The notes beneath the pieces were generated by a model, which saw nothing but the letters and a program-made list of their open reading frames with translations, searched no databases and was not told the DNA's origin. A stretch of DNA of 26,091 nucleotides, taken from an uncultured Gammaproteobacteria bacterium (lineage in GTDB: Bacteria > Pseudomonadota > Gammaproteobacteria > Chromatiales > Chromatiaceae). A program made the translations under genes and the position numbers. Position 1 is the stretch's first letter, and each line of letters begins with the position of its first letter. The stretch covers positions 1-26,091 of the forward strand of contig CALAZS010000027.1 of NCBI GenBank assembly GCA_937926265.1, in the 5' to 3' direction. Positions 1 through 6,568 of the stretch are shown in pieces.

Positions 1-30
1 GGTTTTTAATTAAAGGGTTTTTAATCAAAG
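1..30. repeat. 15-bp tandem duplication across the recX stop
   Basis: Two adjacent 15-base units, GGTTTTTAATTAAAG (1-15) and GGTTTTTAATCAAAG (16-30), differ at one base. The recX stop codon (minus strand, 21-23) and its last residues lie in the second unit, so the first unit is a duplicated copy just past the gene end. The window starts here, so further copies to the left cannot be excluded. Confidence 0.7.
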
Positions 31-476
31 ATGATTTTTCGGATGAGACTGGAGGGAAACCCGCGGTATTCGAGGAAGCGGGCTCGCTTGGCCTGGTCAC
101 TAAAATTCAATGCAGGGGATTGACCAAATTTTTTATGTAATGCATTTCGCATGATTGCAGTCCAGTCGATACATGCTTCGGAAAAAACAGCATCAACCAG
201 GTTTTCTTCGACACCTTTTTCACTCAGTTCCCGGGTAATGCGAAGTGGACCGAATCCTTTTTGAGAGCGGAAAGAAAGATACTGCTCTGCAAAACGTTCA
301 TCACTGACCAGGTTTTGAGCTTGCAGGTCCTGGAGTACCTCAACAACCTGATCCGGTTCAAAACCTTTGGCCAGTAATTTTTTATTCAGCTGTGCGAAGG
401 TTTGTTCGCTTTGAGACAGCAACCTGATGGCTGCCGCCTCAATATCGAGTTTTTGATCAGCTTCTATTGCCAGCAT
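21..476 (-). CDS. recX: Regulatory protein RecX
   Basis: This is a RecX-family protein of 151 residues, the usual length. The family binds RecA filaments and modulates (mostly inhibits) strand exchange and coprotease activity. The protein is basic and helical, with repeated three-helix units. The segment from about residue 48, with a VLQDLQAQNLVSDERFAEQY stretch, is the typical RecX signature, and RSQKGFGPLRI follows. It sits 11 bases downstream of recA on the same strand, the classical recA-recX arrangement. There is no purine-rich ribosome site before the ATG (the preceding bases are almost all A and T), so translation probably depends on coupling to recA. I saw no terminator hairpin in the short recA-recX gap. 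Identification is secure from sequence plus context. Confidence 0.93.
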   Translation of the reverse strand: MLAIEADQKLDIEAAAIRLLSQSEQTFAQLNKKLLAKGFEPDQVVEVLQDLQAQNLVSDERFAEQYLSFRSQKGFGPLRITRELSEKGVEENLVDAVFSEACIDWTAIMRNALHKKFGQSPALNFSDQAKRARFLEYRGFPSSLIRKIIFD

Positions 477-487
477 TTTTTAATAAT

Positions 488-1534
488 TTACTTTTCAGTG
501 GCTGGTTCTTTGTCTGTTTCAGCAGCAGCTTCAGCGGTGACGGCTTCTGGGAAGGCAACAGCACGAATCTTTGCTTCGATCTCGTTAGCAATATCAGGAT
601 TATCTTTCAGGAACATTTTGACATTATCTTTACCCTGGCCAATGCGATTACCACTATAGGAGTACCAGGAACCGGATTTTTCAATAATGCCCTGTGCCAC
701 GCCGAGCGTGATAATTTCACCTTCATGAGAAACACCTTCACCATAAAGTATCTCGAACTCAGCCTGTTTGAATGGTGGCGCCACCTTGTTTTTAACAATT
801 TTCACACGGGTTTCGTTACCGATAACTTCATCACCTTTCTTGATGGCGCCTATACGACGAATATCCATACGCACCGATGAGTAGAATTTCAGCGCGTTAC
901 CACCCGTGGTCGTTTCAGGCGAACCAAACATGACACCGATTTTCATACGGATCTGGTTAATGAAAATAACGATACAGTTGGAACGTTTGATATTGGCAGT
1001 CAGTTTTCGCAAAGCCTGTGACATCAGGCGCGCCTGCAGGCCGACATGTGAATCACCCATATCACCTTCAATTTCAGCGCGTGGTGTAAGCGCCGCGACC
1101 GAGTCAACCACAACCACATCAACTGCACCTGAACGAACCAGCATGTCGGTAATTTCCAGTGCCTGCTCACCTGTATCCGGTTGTGAGACCAGCAGTTCGT
1201 CCATATCAACTCCAAGTTTTTCAGCATAAACAGGATCAAGTGCATGCTCGGCATCAACGAAAGCCGCGGTACCACCGTTTTTCTGGGATTCGGCCACAAT
1301 ATGCAATGTCATGGTGGTTTTACCTGAAGACTCAGGACCGTAGATTTCAACAACCCTTCCCTTGGGAACACCGCCTATACCGAGGGCAATATCAACGGTG
1401 AGTGAACCGGTAGATATCGCTTCGACGTTACGCACTGCCGTGGAATCACCCATGCGCATAACTGAACCTTTACCGAACTGTTTTTCAATTTGACCCAGTG
1501 CTACTGCCAATGCTTTTTTGCGGTTATCGTCCAT
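488..1534 (-). CDS. recA: Recombinase RecA
   Basis: RecA binds single-stranded DNA with ATP, carries out homologous pairing and strand exchange, and triggers LexA self-cleavage in the SOS response. The 348-residue length is normal. Walker A GPESSGKT lies near residue 66, followed by the FVDAEHALD segment, the Walker B region VVVVDSVAAL near residue 140, the L2 loop segment with INQIRMKIGVMFG, and GGNALKFYSS. The C-terminal tail is acidic and alanine-rich, as expected. No intein is present. A strong ribosome site (TGGAGG, six bases before the ATG) supports the start at 1534. The 124-base gap upstream contains an SOS-box-like direct repeat, annotated separately. recX follows on the same strand and pncC precedes it. 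Confidence 0.98.
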   Translation of the reverse strand: MDDNRKKALAVALGQIEKQFGKGSVMRMGDSTAVRNVEAISTGSLTVDIALGIGGVPKGRVVEIYGPESSGKTTMTLHIVAESQKNGGTAAFVDAEHALDPVYAEKLGVDMDELLVSQPDTGEQALEITDMLVRSGAVDVVVVDSVAALTPRAEIEGDMGDSHVGLQARLMSQALRKLTANIKRSNCIVIFINQIRMKIGVMFGSPETTTGGNALKFYSSVRMDIRRIGAIKKGDEVIGNETRVKIVKNKVAPPFKQAEFEILYGEGVSHEGEIITLGVAQGIIEKSGSWYSYSGNRIGQGKDNVKMFLKDNPDIANEIEAKIRAVAFPEAVTAEAAAETDKEPATEK

Positions 1535-1582
1535 TTCTAGCCTCCAGAAGAATTAGGATTGGAAAATTTTGTTTGGATATTT

Positions 1583-1597
1583 GTTCTATTTACGTTC
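1583..1597. promoter_or_regulatory. Possible LexA (SOS) box upstream of recA
   Basis: The plus strand reads GTTC, seven bases, GTTC. On the recA strand this is GAAC-N7-GAAC, about 50-65 bases before the recA start. This direct repeat is the LexA target described for Alphaproteobacteria. The gammaproteobacterial consensus CTGT-N8-ACAG is not present in this gap; the nearest match is a half site CTGT-N8-AGAA overlapping 1595-1610. Assignment rests on the exact 8-base match and on location in a recA leader. Confidence 0.35.
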
Positions 1598-1658
1598 TCT
1601 ATTATGACAGAGTATGGACTCAAAACACGAGCCTGTGAAGTTTTTTTTCAAATTTTTT

Positions 1659-2177
1659 TTAATTGGGTTTCAGCTGCTGCAACAACACTGAAAATACATG
1701 TTCAACCGACTGCAATCGCACCATCTCACGGTCACCTGCAAAGCACCTGGTTTCAACCTGAAAACCATAACTGAGTGTATAAAATCCAAAACAGACGGTA
1801 CCGACAGGTTTTTCTTCGGAACCACCGCCAGGGCCGGCAATACCGGTAACCGAGGCAGCAACCTGAACCGGGGCATTTTCCATTACACCCACCACCATGG
1901 CCCTGGCTACCTGTTCACTGACTGCACCATTATTTTGAATAATTAACGGATCTACGCCCAACATCTGTTGCTTAGCCGCATTACTATAGGTAATGAAGGC
2001 CCGCTCAAACCAGCCGCTGGAACCAGCCCGGTCAGTACAGAATTTGGAAAGCAGCCCGCCGGTGCAGGACTCGGCGCAGGCAAACCACAACCCGGCTGAG
2101 GTCAGGCGCTCAGCTAAATCCGCTACCCGGTCTTCGATGCCTGACTCAAGTTGCGCTACAAGTTGATCTTTATTCAT
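1659..2177 (-). CDS. pncC: Nicotinamide-nucleotide amidohydrolase (CinA C-terminal domain)
   Basis: This is a stand-alone CinA C-terminal domain protein of 172 residues. Known members hydrolyse nicotinamide mononucleotide to nicotinic acid mononucleotide and ammonia, recycling the NMN made by NAD-dependent DNA ligase. Diagnostic segments are AESCTGGLLS near residue 35, the SSGWFERAFITYSNAAK stretch, and ASVTGIAGPGGGSEEKPVGT, which carries the glycine-rich nucleotide site. The N-terminal molybdopterin-binding domain of full-length CinA is absent, as in the stand-alone proteobacterial form. The pncC-recA-recX order is common in Gammaproteobacteria. The ATG at 2177 is preceded only by a weak GAAAAAG purine tract. 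Family assignment is firm; in vivo activity is inferred. Confidence 0.93.
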   Translation of the reverse strand: MNKDQLVAQLESGIEDRVADLAERLTSAGLWFACAESCTGGLLSKFCTDRAGSSGWFERAFITYSNAAKQQMLGVDPLIIQNNGAVSEQVARAMVVGVMENAPVQVAASVTGIAGPGGGSEEKPVGTVCFGFYTLSYGFQVETRCFAGDREMVRLQSVEHVFSVLLQQLKPN

Positions 2178-2191
2178 ATACTTTTTCTGAT

Positions 2192-2205
2192 TTTTTGATC
2201 AAAAA
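2192..2205. repeat. 14-bp perfect palindrome between divergent pncC and cupin genes
   Basis: TTTTTGATCAAAAA is its own reverse complement. It lies 15 bases upstream of pncC and about 58 bases upstream of the cupin gene, so it could be an operator for either. It does not have the spacing of an FNR or CRP site. Confidence 0.5.
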
Positions 2206-2262
2206 GGTTTCACGTAGAATAATGTCTCAAAATTATGAAGTCATCCCAAATCTGGAAACCTT

Positions 2263-2541
2263 ATGTCAAATCAAATTCTTGTAGAAAAAAAACCCAGCCC
2301 AATGAAACTTGAAGTGATGGGTGTCTATGACTGGCCTGTCTGGAAAAAGGAAGCTTCAACATTCGACTGGCAGTACGATCAACAGGAAACCTGCTACATC
2401 ATTCGTGGAGAATTTACCGTCACCCCTGAAGACGGTGAGCCCCAGTCATTCAAACGGGGTGACCTGATCACGTTTCCGGCCGGCATGAAGTGTGTCTGGG
2501 AAATCACCAAGGATGTCGAAAAGCATTATGACTTTCAGTAA
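2263..2541 (+). CDS. Small cupin protein (DUF861/Cupin_3 type)
   Basis: This is a single-domain cupin of 92 residues. Visible features are the CYIIRGEFTVTP beta-strand pair from about residue 45 and the RGDLITFPAGMKCVWEI segment that closes the barrel, both typical of the EutQ-like Cupin_3 family. The usual HxH metal ligands of the first cupin motif are replaced (YDQQE before CYIIRG), so metal binding by the canonical set is unlikely. These small cupins are widespread and mostly uncharacterised, and no substrate can be proposed. A GGAAACC tract precedes the ATG. It is divergent from pncC, and a candidate -10 TAGAAT lies at 2215-2220. No signal peptide is visible, so it should be cytoplasmic. 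Confidence 0.85.
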   Translation: MSNQILVEKKPSPMKLEVMGVYDWPVWKKEASTFDWQYDQQETCYIIRGEFTVTPEDGEPQSFKRGDLITFPAGMKCVWEITKDVEKHYDFQ

Positions 2542-2555
2542 GCTATTATCAAACT

Positions 2556-2587
2556 GGCTCTAACCCCCGACCGGCTTTAACCCCCGA
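2556..2587. repeat. Paired GGCTYTAACCCCCGA direct repeats
   Basis: GGCTCTAACCCCCGA (2556-2570) and GGCTTTAACCCCCGA (2573-2587) differ at one base and are spaced 17 bases start to start. They lie in the 93-base gap between the cupin gene and the exported protein gene, about 48-79 bases before the latter's start. They could be a tandem regulator site or a local duplication. Confidence 0.6.
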
Positions 2588-2634
2588 TGAGTGATTAATC
2601 TCAGACAACAGGTAATGATTTTGGGAACGGTTTC

Positions 2635-3081
2635 ATGAAAACAGTTTTGCTGGCAACACTTATAGCATTCAGTAGCAGCATCTTTGCGGCTGAAGCATCT
2701 GAAATGCAAAGGGCCTCTTTGTTTAACCTGGCTCGTGACTTCGCCCATTGTTCGGCTGTCTATAAATACTTCAGTCAATATCATGAAAAAGCCAGTGCAA
2801 CCGAAGTTGAAAACATAACAAAGTTAAGCAGCGGCGCTAAAACCGTATCAGCCTTTATCTTTCAAACCATTGAAACCGGTGAAAAGAAAAAACTGCAGGA
2901 ATACAACATGCTGGTTGAGGCATACATTGACGAGGAAACCGGGCGCCTTGCATCAACCTCGAAGCAGGAGCTTGTTCAACGTGTAAAACAATGTGCTTCC
3001 ATGAGCAAAATGCAGACGTCAATCCTTAACGACATCAACCAGGCAGCTTCTGCCTCTCAGGCTGGCGGCGAGACTAATTAG
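2635..3081 (+). CDS. Exported small protein of unknown function
   Basis: A 148-residue protein with a clear N-terminal signal peptide: positively charged start, a hydrophobic core of about 12 residues, and a likely signal peptidase I site after IFAA near residue 19. The mature part is helical and polar, with two cysteines (C39 in ARDFAHCSAVY and C120 in VKQCASMSK) that could form a disulfide in the periplasm. The C-terminus is rich in Ala, Ser and Gln. I do not recognise the family. The start has a GGGAACGG tract nine bases upstream of the ATG. Its last 8 bases overlap the 3' end of ppsA on the opposite strand, so there is no room for a terminator between these convergent genes. Confidence 0.75.
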   Translation: MKTVLLATLIAFSSSIFAAEASEMQRASLFNLARDFAHCSAVYKYFSQYHEKASATEVENITKLSSGAKTVSAFIFQTIETGEKKKLQEYNMLVEAYIDEETGRLASTSKQELVQRVKQCASMSKMQTSILNDINQAASASQAGGETN

Positions 3082-5434
3082 CCAGGTGATTCCAGGTATT
3101 GACTACGGTATCCGGGTTTAAGGAAATACTGCTGATATTTTTTTCCAGTAACCATGCGGCAAGATCAGGATGATCCGAAGGCCCCTGTCCACAGATACCA
3201 ACATATTTACCCGCCTTGTTACAGGCATCAATCGCCATGGCCAGCATGCTTAATACAGCCGGATCACGTTCATCAAAGGTTTCTGCAACCAGTGCCGAAT
3301 CACGGTCAAGCCCCAGGGTAAGCTGCGTCATATCATTGGAGCCAATTGAAAAGCCATCAAAGTATTCCAGGAACTGTTCCGCCAGTACCGCATTGGAAGG
3401 CAGTTCGCACATCATGATCAGGCGCAAGTCATTCAAACCACGTTCCAGTCCATTATCTTTTAATATTTCCACGACCTGTTCGGCTTCTTTTAAAGTACGG
3501 ACAAATGGCACCATTAACTCAACATTGGTCAAACCCATCTCGTCACGAACACGTTTCATTGCCTGGCATTCAAGCTCAAAACAATCACGAAAGTCTGAGG
3601 AAATATAACGGGATGCGCCGCGATAACCGATCATCGGGTTTTCTTCTTCAGGCTCGAACGCCTTACCACCAACAAGGTTGGCATATTCATTTGATTTAAA
3701 ATCAGACATGCGCACAATCACTGTCTTGGGATAAAACGCCGCCGCAATACTGGCGACCCCCTGGGTGATGCGGCTGATATAATATTCAACCGGGTCTGAA
3801 TAAGCCGAAGTCTTTTCCTCGATCACCGCCTTGACATCATCACTCATGGCAGATGCATTCATCAGAGCCTTGGGATGAATGCCCACCATGTTATTGATAA
3901 TAAATTCCAGCCGCGCAAGACCAACACCGGCATTGGGTAACTGCGCAAAACTGAATGCCCGGTCGGGGTTACCGACATTCATCATGATCTTAACGGGGAT
4001 TTCCGGCATGCTGTCAACCGAATAGGTTTCACATTCAAACTCAAGCAGGCCTTCGTAAATATTACCTTCATCACCTTCGGCACAGGATACAGTTACCTGC
4101 ATACCATCTTTGAGAACCTCGGTGGCATCGCCACAACCGACAACTGCCGGCACACCGAGTTCACGCGCAATGATGGCGGCATGACAGGTTCTGCCACCAC
4201 GGTTGGTAACAATCGCGGAGGCTTTTTTCATCACCGGCTCCCAGTCGGGGTCTGTCATGTCAGTTAACAGCACATCACCTTCCTGGAACTCATTCATTCG
4301 ATCAAGATTGTTAAAGATACGCACGGTACCCTGGCCAATCTTGCTGCCAATAGCCCGCCCGACAGATAAAATTTTACCGGTCTGTTTTAAACTGTATTTT
4401 TCAATAGTGGTAGCCGACTGCTTCTGACTTTGTACGGTTTCCGGGCGGGCCTGCACAATGTAAATTCTGCCATCGACACCATCCTTGGCCCACTCAACAT
4501 CCATTGGACGCTTGTAGTGCTTTTCAATGGTGACAACCATACTGGCAAGTGCGGTTATCTCTTCATCGTTAATACAGAACTGCAGGCGATCAGCTTTATC
4601 CACATCCACCGTTTTAACTGGATCAGCCCGGTCACCGGAATAGACCATCTTAATGGCTTTTTGACCAAGCGTTTTCCTGATCACTGACGGTCTGCCTGCT
4701 GCCATTGTCTGTTTGTGCACGTAAAACTCATCCGGGTTAACTGCACCCTGTACAACCGTTTCACCTAAGCCATAGCTGCCAGTGATAAATACCACTTCAT
4801 CAAAACCGCTTTCGGTATCGAGTGAAAATGCCACACCGGCGCTACCAATATCAGAACGCACCATTTTTTGGATACCGGCTGACAACGCCACTTCCTCATG
4901 GCTGAAGCCCTGGTGCTCACGGTAGGCAATAGCCCGGTCATTGAAAAGTGATGCAAATACCTCGCGGATGGATTTTTTAATATTATCCAGCCCGGATACA
5001 TTCAGATATGTTTCCTGTTGACCGGCGAAGGATGCATCCGGCAAATCCTCTGCCGTGGCAGACGACCTGACGGCCCAACTCACTTCGGTACCGTATTCTT
5101 TTTCAAGACCTGCGTATGCTTCGTCAATCGCCTGTTCCATCGCGGGCGGATAAGGCACGCCCATAATCCAGCCGCGAATATCACTACCGGCCGCCTGTAA
5201 TGCAGAAACATCATCAACATCAAGTTTGCTTAAGCGCTCCGCAATTCGCAAATCCAGTTTGTCCTGGGCCAGGAACTCGCGATAGGCATCTGCTGTTGTC
5301 GCAAAACCACCGGGGACCGACACACCCAAAGGTGCAAGGTTTTGCAGCATCTCACCAAGCGATGCATTCTTGCCGCCTACCTTGCCGACATCATCCATGC
5401 CAAGCTGTTCCAGTGGAATCACGTAAACACTCAT
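3074..5434 (-). CDS. ppsA: Phosphoenolpyruvate synthase
   Basis: PpsA converts pyruvate, ATP and water to PEP, AMP and phosphate, the entry step of gluconeogenesis from C3 acids. The 786-residue length matches the family. The N-terminal ATP-grasp-like nucleotide domain shows VGGKNASLGEM and WAVRSSATAEDLPDASFAGQ. The swivelling phosphohistidine domain shows GGRTCHAAIIAREL, with the catalytic His near residue 418 and the regulatory Thr two residues before it. The C-terminal PEP/pyruvate barrel shows GSNDMTQLTLGLDRDS and GICGQGPSDHP with its catalytic Cys. It follows ppsR after 20 bases on the same strand, so the two are probably co-transcribed. The 3' end overlaps the convergent exported-protein gene by 8 bases. 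Confidence 0.97.
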   Translation of the reverse strand: MSVYVIPLEQLGMDDVGKVGGKNASLGEMLQNLAPLGVSVPGGFATTADAYREFLAQDKLDLRIAERLSKLDVDDVSALQAAGSDIRGWIMGVPYPPAMEQAIDEAYAGLEKEYGTEVSWAVRSSATAEDLPDASFAGQQETYLNVSGLDNIKKSIREVFASLFNDRAIAYREHQGFSHEEVALSAGIQKMVRSDIGSAGVAFSLDTESGFDEVVFITGSYGLGETVVQGAVNPDEFYVHKQTMAAGRPSVIRKTLGQKAIKMVYSGDRADPVKTVDVDKADRLQFCINDEEITALASMVVTIEKHYKRPMDVEWAKDGVDGRIYIVQARPETVQSQKQSATTIEKYSLKQTGKILSVGRAIGSKIGQGTVRIFNNLDRMNEFQEGDVLLTDMTDPDWEPVMKKASAIVTNRGGRTCHAAIIARELGVPAVVGCGDATEVLKDGMQVTVSCAEGDEGNIYEGLLEFECETYSVDSMPEIPVKIMMNVGNPDRAFSFAQLPNAGVGLARLEFIINNMVGIHPKALMNASAMSDDVKAVIEEKTSAYSDPVEYYISRITQGVASIAAAFYPKTVIVRMSDFKSNEYANLVGGKAFEPEEENPMIGYRGASRYISSDFRDCFELECQAMKRVRDEMGLTNVELMVPFVRTLKEAEQVVEILKDNGLERGLNDLRLIMMCELPSNAVLAEQFLEYFDGFSIGSNDMTQLTLGLDRDSALVAETFDERDPAVLSMLAMAIDACNKAGKYVGICGQGPSDHPDLAAWLLEKNISSISLNPDTVVNTWNHLAN

Positions 5435-5454
5435 TTTTTCACCTATCGTTTTTA

Positions 5455-6300
5455 CTATGCAAAACCGGAACGTTCCCGGCTGATACCCAGACTTTCAACC
5501 ACATGACTGGCAATCTCTTCAATCGAGGTTTCAGTCGTATCGAAAGTTGGAATGTTAAATTTTTTAAACATCTGTTCTGCAGCTGCTGTTTCCCTCTGGC
5601 AGTTTTCCAGTGCCGCATAATGACTGTCTGGCCGCCGTTTTTTTCTTATCTTACTTAATGGCACCGGTTTTATCGTCAAACCAAACAACTTATGCCGGTA
5701 AGGCTGCAGGTACTTTGGCAAGCCATCACTGTTTAAATCATCTTCAACCAGCGGATAGTTGCTGACACTTAATGAAAAGTTCATAGCCAGGTAAAGACTG
5801 GTTGGGGTTTTGCCGCAGCGCGACACGCCCACAAGAATCAGATCTGCATCACTATATTGATCAGGGCGCACACCATCGTCATGGGCCAGTGAATAATCAA
5901 TTGCATCAAGCCGGTCGAGATAGGCTGGTTTACCAAGAATGGTTTTAGAAATACCCTGGGTATGTGCTGACTGCATGCCAAGACTGTTTTCAAGTGGCCC
6001 AAGGAAAGTATTAAAAAGGTCGATTACCGTAGCATTGCAGCTGTTTAGAATATCCAGCTCCGCAGGATCTACCAGGGAACTGAATACGATAGGTTCGATG
6101 CCTGATTCATCAAAGGTATTATTGATTAAATCTACAGCATGATTTGCTTTGGCTTCGTCAACCACAAAAGCCAACGTACGGGTTTCAAATTCGAGATCAG
6201 GAAATTGCGCCAGCAGGTTTTTACCGAAGGTTTCTGCCGTCAGACCGGTACGGTCAGACACAAAAAAAACGGTTCTTGGTTTTTCACTGGCTAGGGACAT
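5455..6300 (-). CDS. ppsR: PEP synthase regulatory protein (bifunctional kinase/pyrophosphorylase)
   Basis: This is a DUF299 (PSRP) family protein. Members inactivate PEP synthase by ADP-dependent phosphorylation of the Thr near its catalytic His and reactivate it by phosphate-dependent dephosphorylation. The N-terminus has the family segment FFVSDRTGLTAETFGKNLL. The P-loop GVSRCGKTPTS lies near residue 155, and the end reads EIASHVVESLGISRE. I chose ATG at 6300 (281 residues): an AGGA tract lies ten bases upstream. A TTG at 6309 would add three residues but sits almost on top of that ribosome site. Placement directly upstream of ppsA on the same strand supports the partner assignment. The 5' region holds a long inverted repeat. 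Confidence 0.95.
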   Translation of the reverse strand: MSLASEKPRTVFFVSDRTGLTAETFGKNLLAQFPDLEFETRTLAFVVDEAKANHAVDLINNTFDESGIEPIVFSSLVDPAELDILNSCNATVIDLFNTFLGPLENSLGMQSAHTQGISKTILGKPAYLDRLDAIDYSLAHDDGVRPDQYSDADLILVGVSRCGKTPTSLYLAMNFSLSVSNYPLVEDDLNSDGLPKYLQPYRHKLFGLTIKPVPLSKIRKKRRPDSHYAALENCQRETAAAEQMFKKFNIPTFDTTETSIEEIASHVVESLGISRERSGFA

Positions 6301-6338
6301 ACCCGGCAATTCCTGTTAATTAAATTAGTCATTGCGCA

Positions 6339-6350
6339 TAACTTAAGTTA
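6339..6350. repeat. 12-bp palindrome upstream of ppsR
   Basis: TAACTTAAGTTA is a perfect palindrome 39-50 bases before the ppsR start, in the expected promoter or leader region. It is a possible operator and matches no motif I can name. Confidence 0.4.
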
Positions 6351-6382
6351 ATCAAATTGAGGATCCAGAATGAGAATCCAAA

Positions 6383-6437
6383 TCAGGCATTTGGTAAATA
6401 CGATTTTTTATACGTACTGCCCAAAATAAATGCCTGA
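6383..6437. repeat. 10-bp inverted repeat upstream of ppsR-ppsA
   Basis: TCAGGCATTT (6383-6392) and AAATGCCTGA (6428-6437) are perfect inverted copies separated by 35 bases of AT-rich sequence, which itself contains TACG...CGTA. They lie 83-137 bases upstream of the ppsR start. They could be paired operator half-sites bridged by looping, or a long hairpin. No U-run follows either arm, so a simple terminator is unlikely. Confidence 0.55.
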
Positions 6438-6498
6438 ATAAGCGCAAAATCAATTAACCTCTTTGCCAGGGTATTATGTGTTTTTATTTTTTTAATAA

Positions 6499-6548
6499 TT
6501 AATGCAAAAAGCATTAAACATAGTATTAGCCTTGAACAGGCTTTTTGC
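6499..6548. repeat. Nested inverted repeats downstream of the efflux permease
   Basis: Three overlapping hairpins are visible: TTAATGC-AAAAA-GCATTAA (6499-6517), AGCCT-TGAAC-AGGCT (6528-6542), and a longer pairing of GCAAAAAGC (6504-6512) with GCTTTTTGC (6540-6548). They begin about 20 bases past the permease stop and could form the 3' end structure of the efflux mRNA. On that strand no hairpin is followed by a clean U-run, so I call inverted repeats rather than an intrinsic terminator. The rest of 6310-6568 has no gene. Confidence 0.45.
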
Positions 6549-6568
6549 AAATAAGAATGCTGAAAATT

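Noticed and set aside
402..1401. Several open frames on the plus strand antisense to recA
   Set aside because: They lie wholly over recA and recX, have no ribosome sites and encode no recognisable protein. They are shadows of the conserved minus-strand genes.
2251..2265. Shared TCTGGAAACC-YTATG sequence before the cupin gene and before the LysR gene (11336-11350)
   Set aside because: A 14 of 15 match covering ribosome site and start codon. The two genes have no known link and this is likely chance plus translation-signal constraint.
6301..6309. TTG start of ppsR at 6309
   Set aside because: The AGGA ribosome tract ends one base before this TTG, too close to use, but is well placed for the ATG at 6300.
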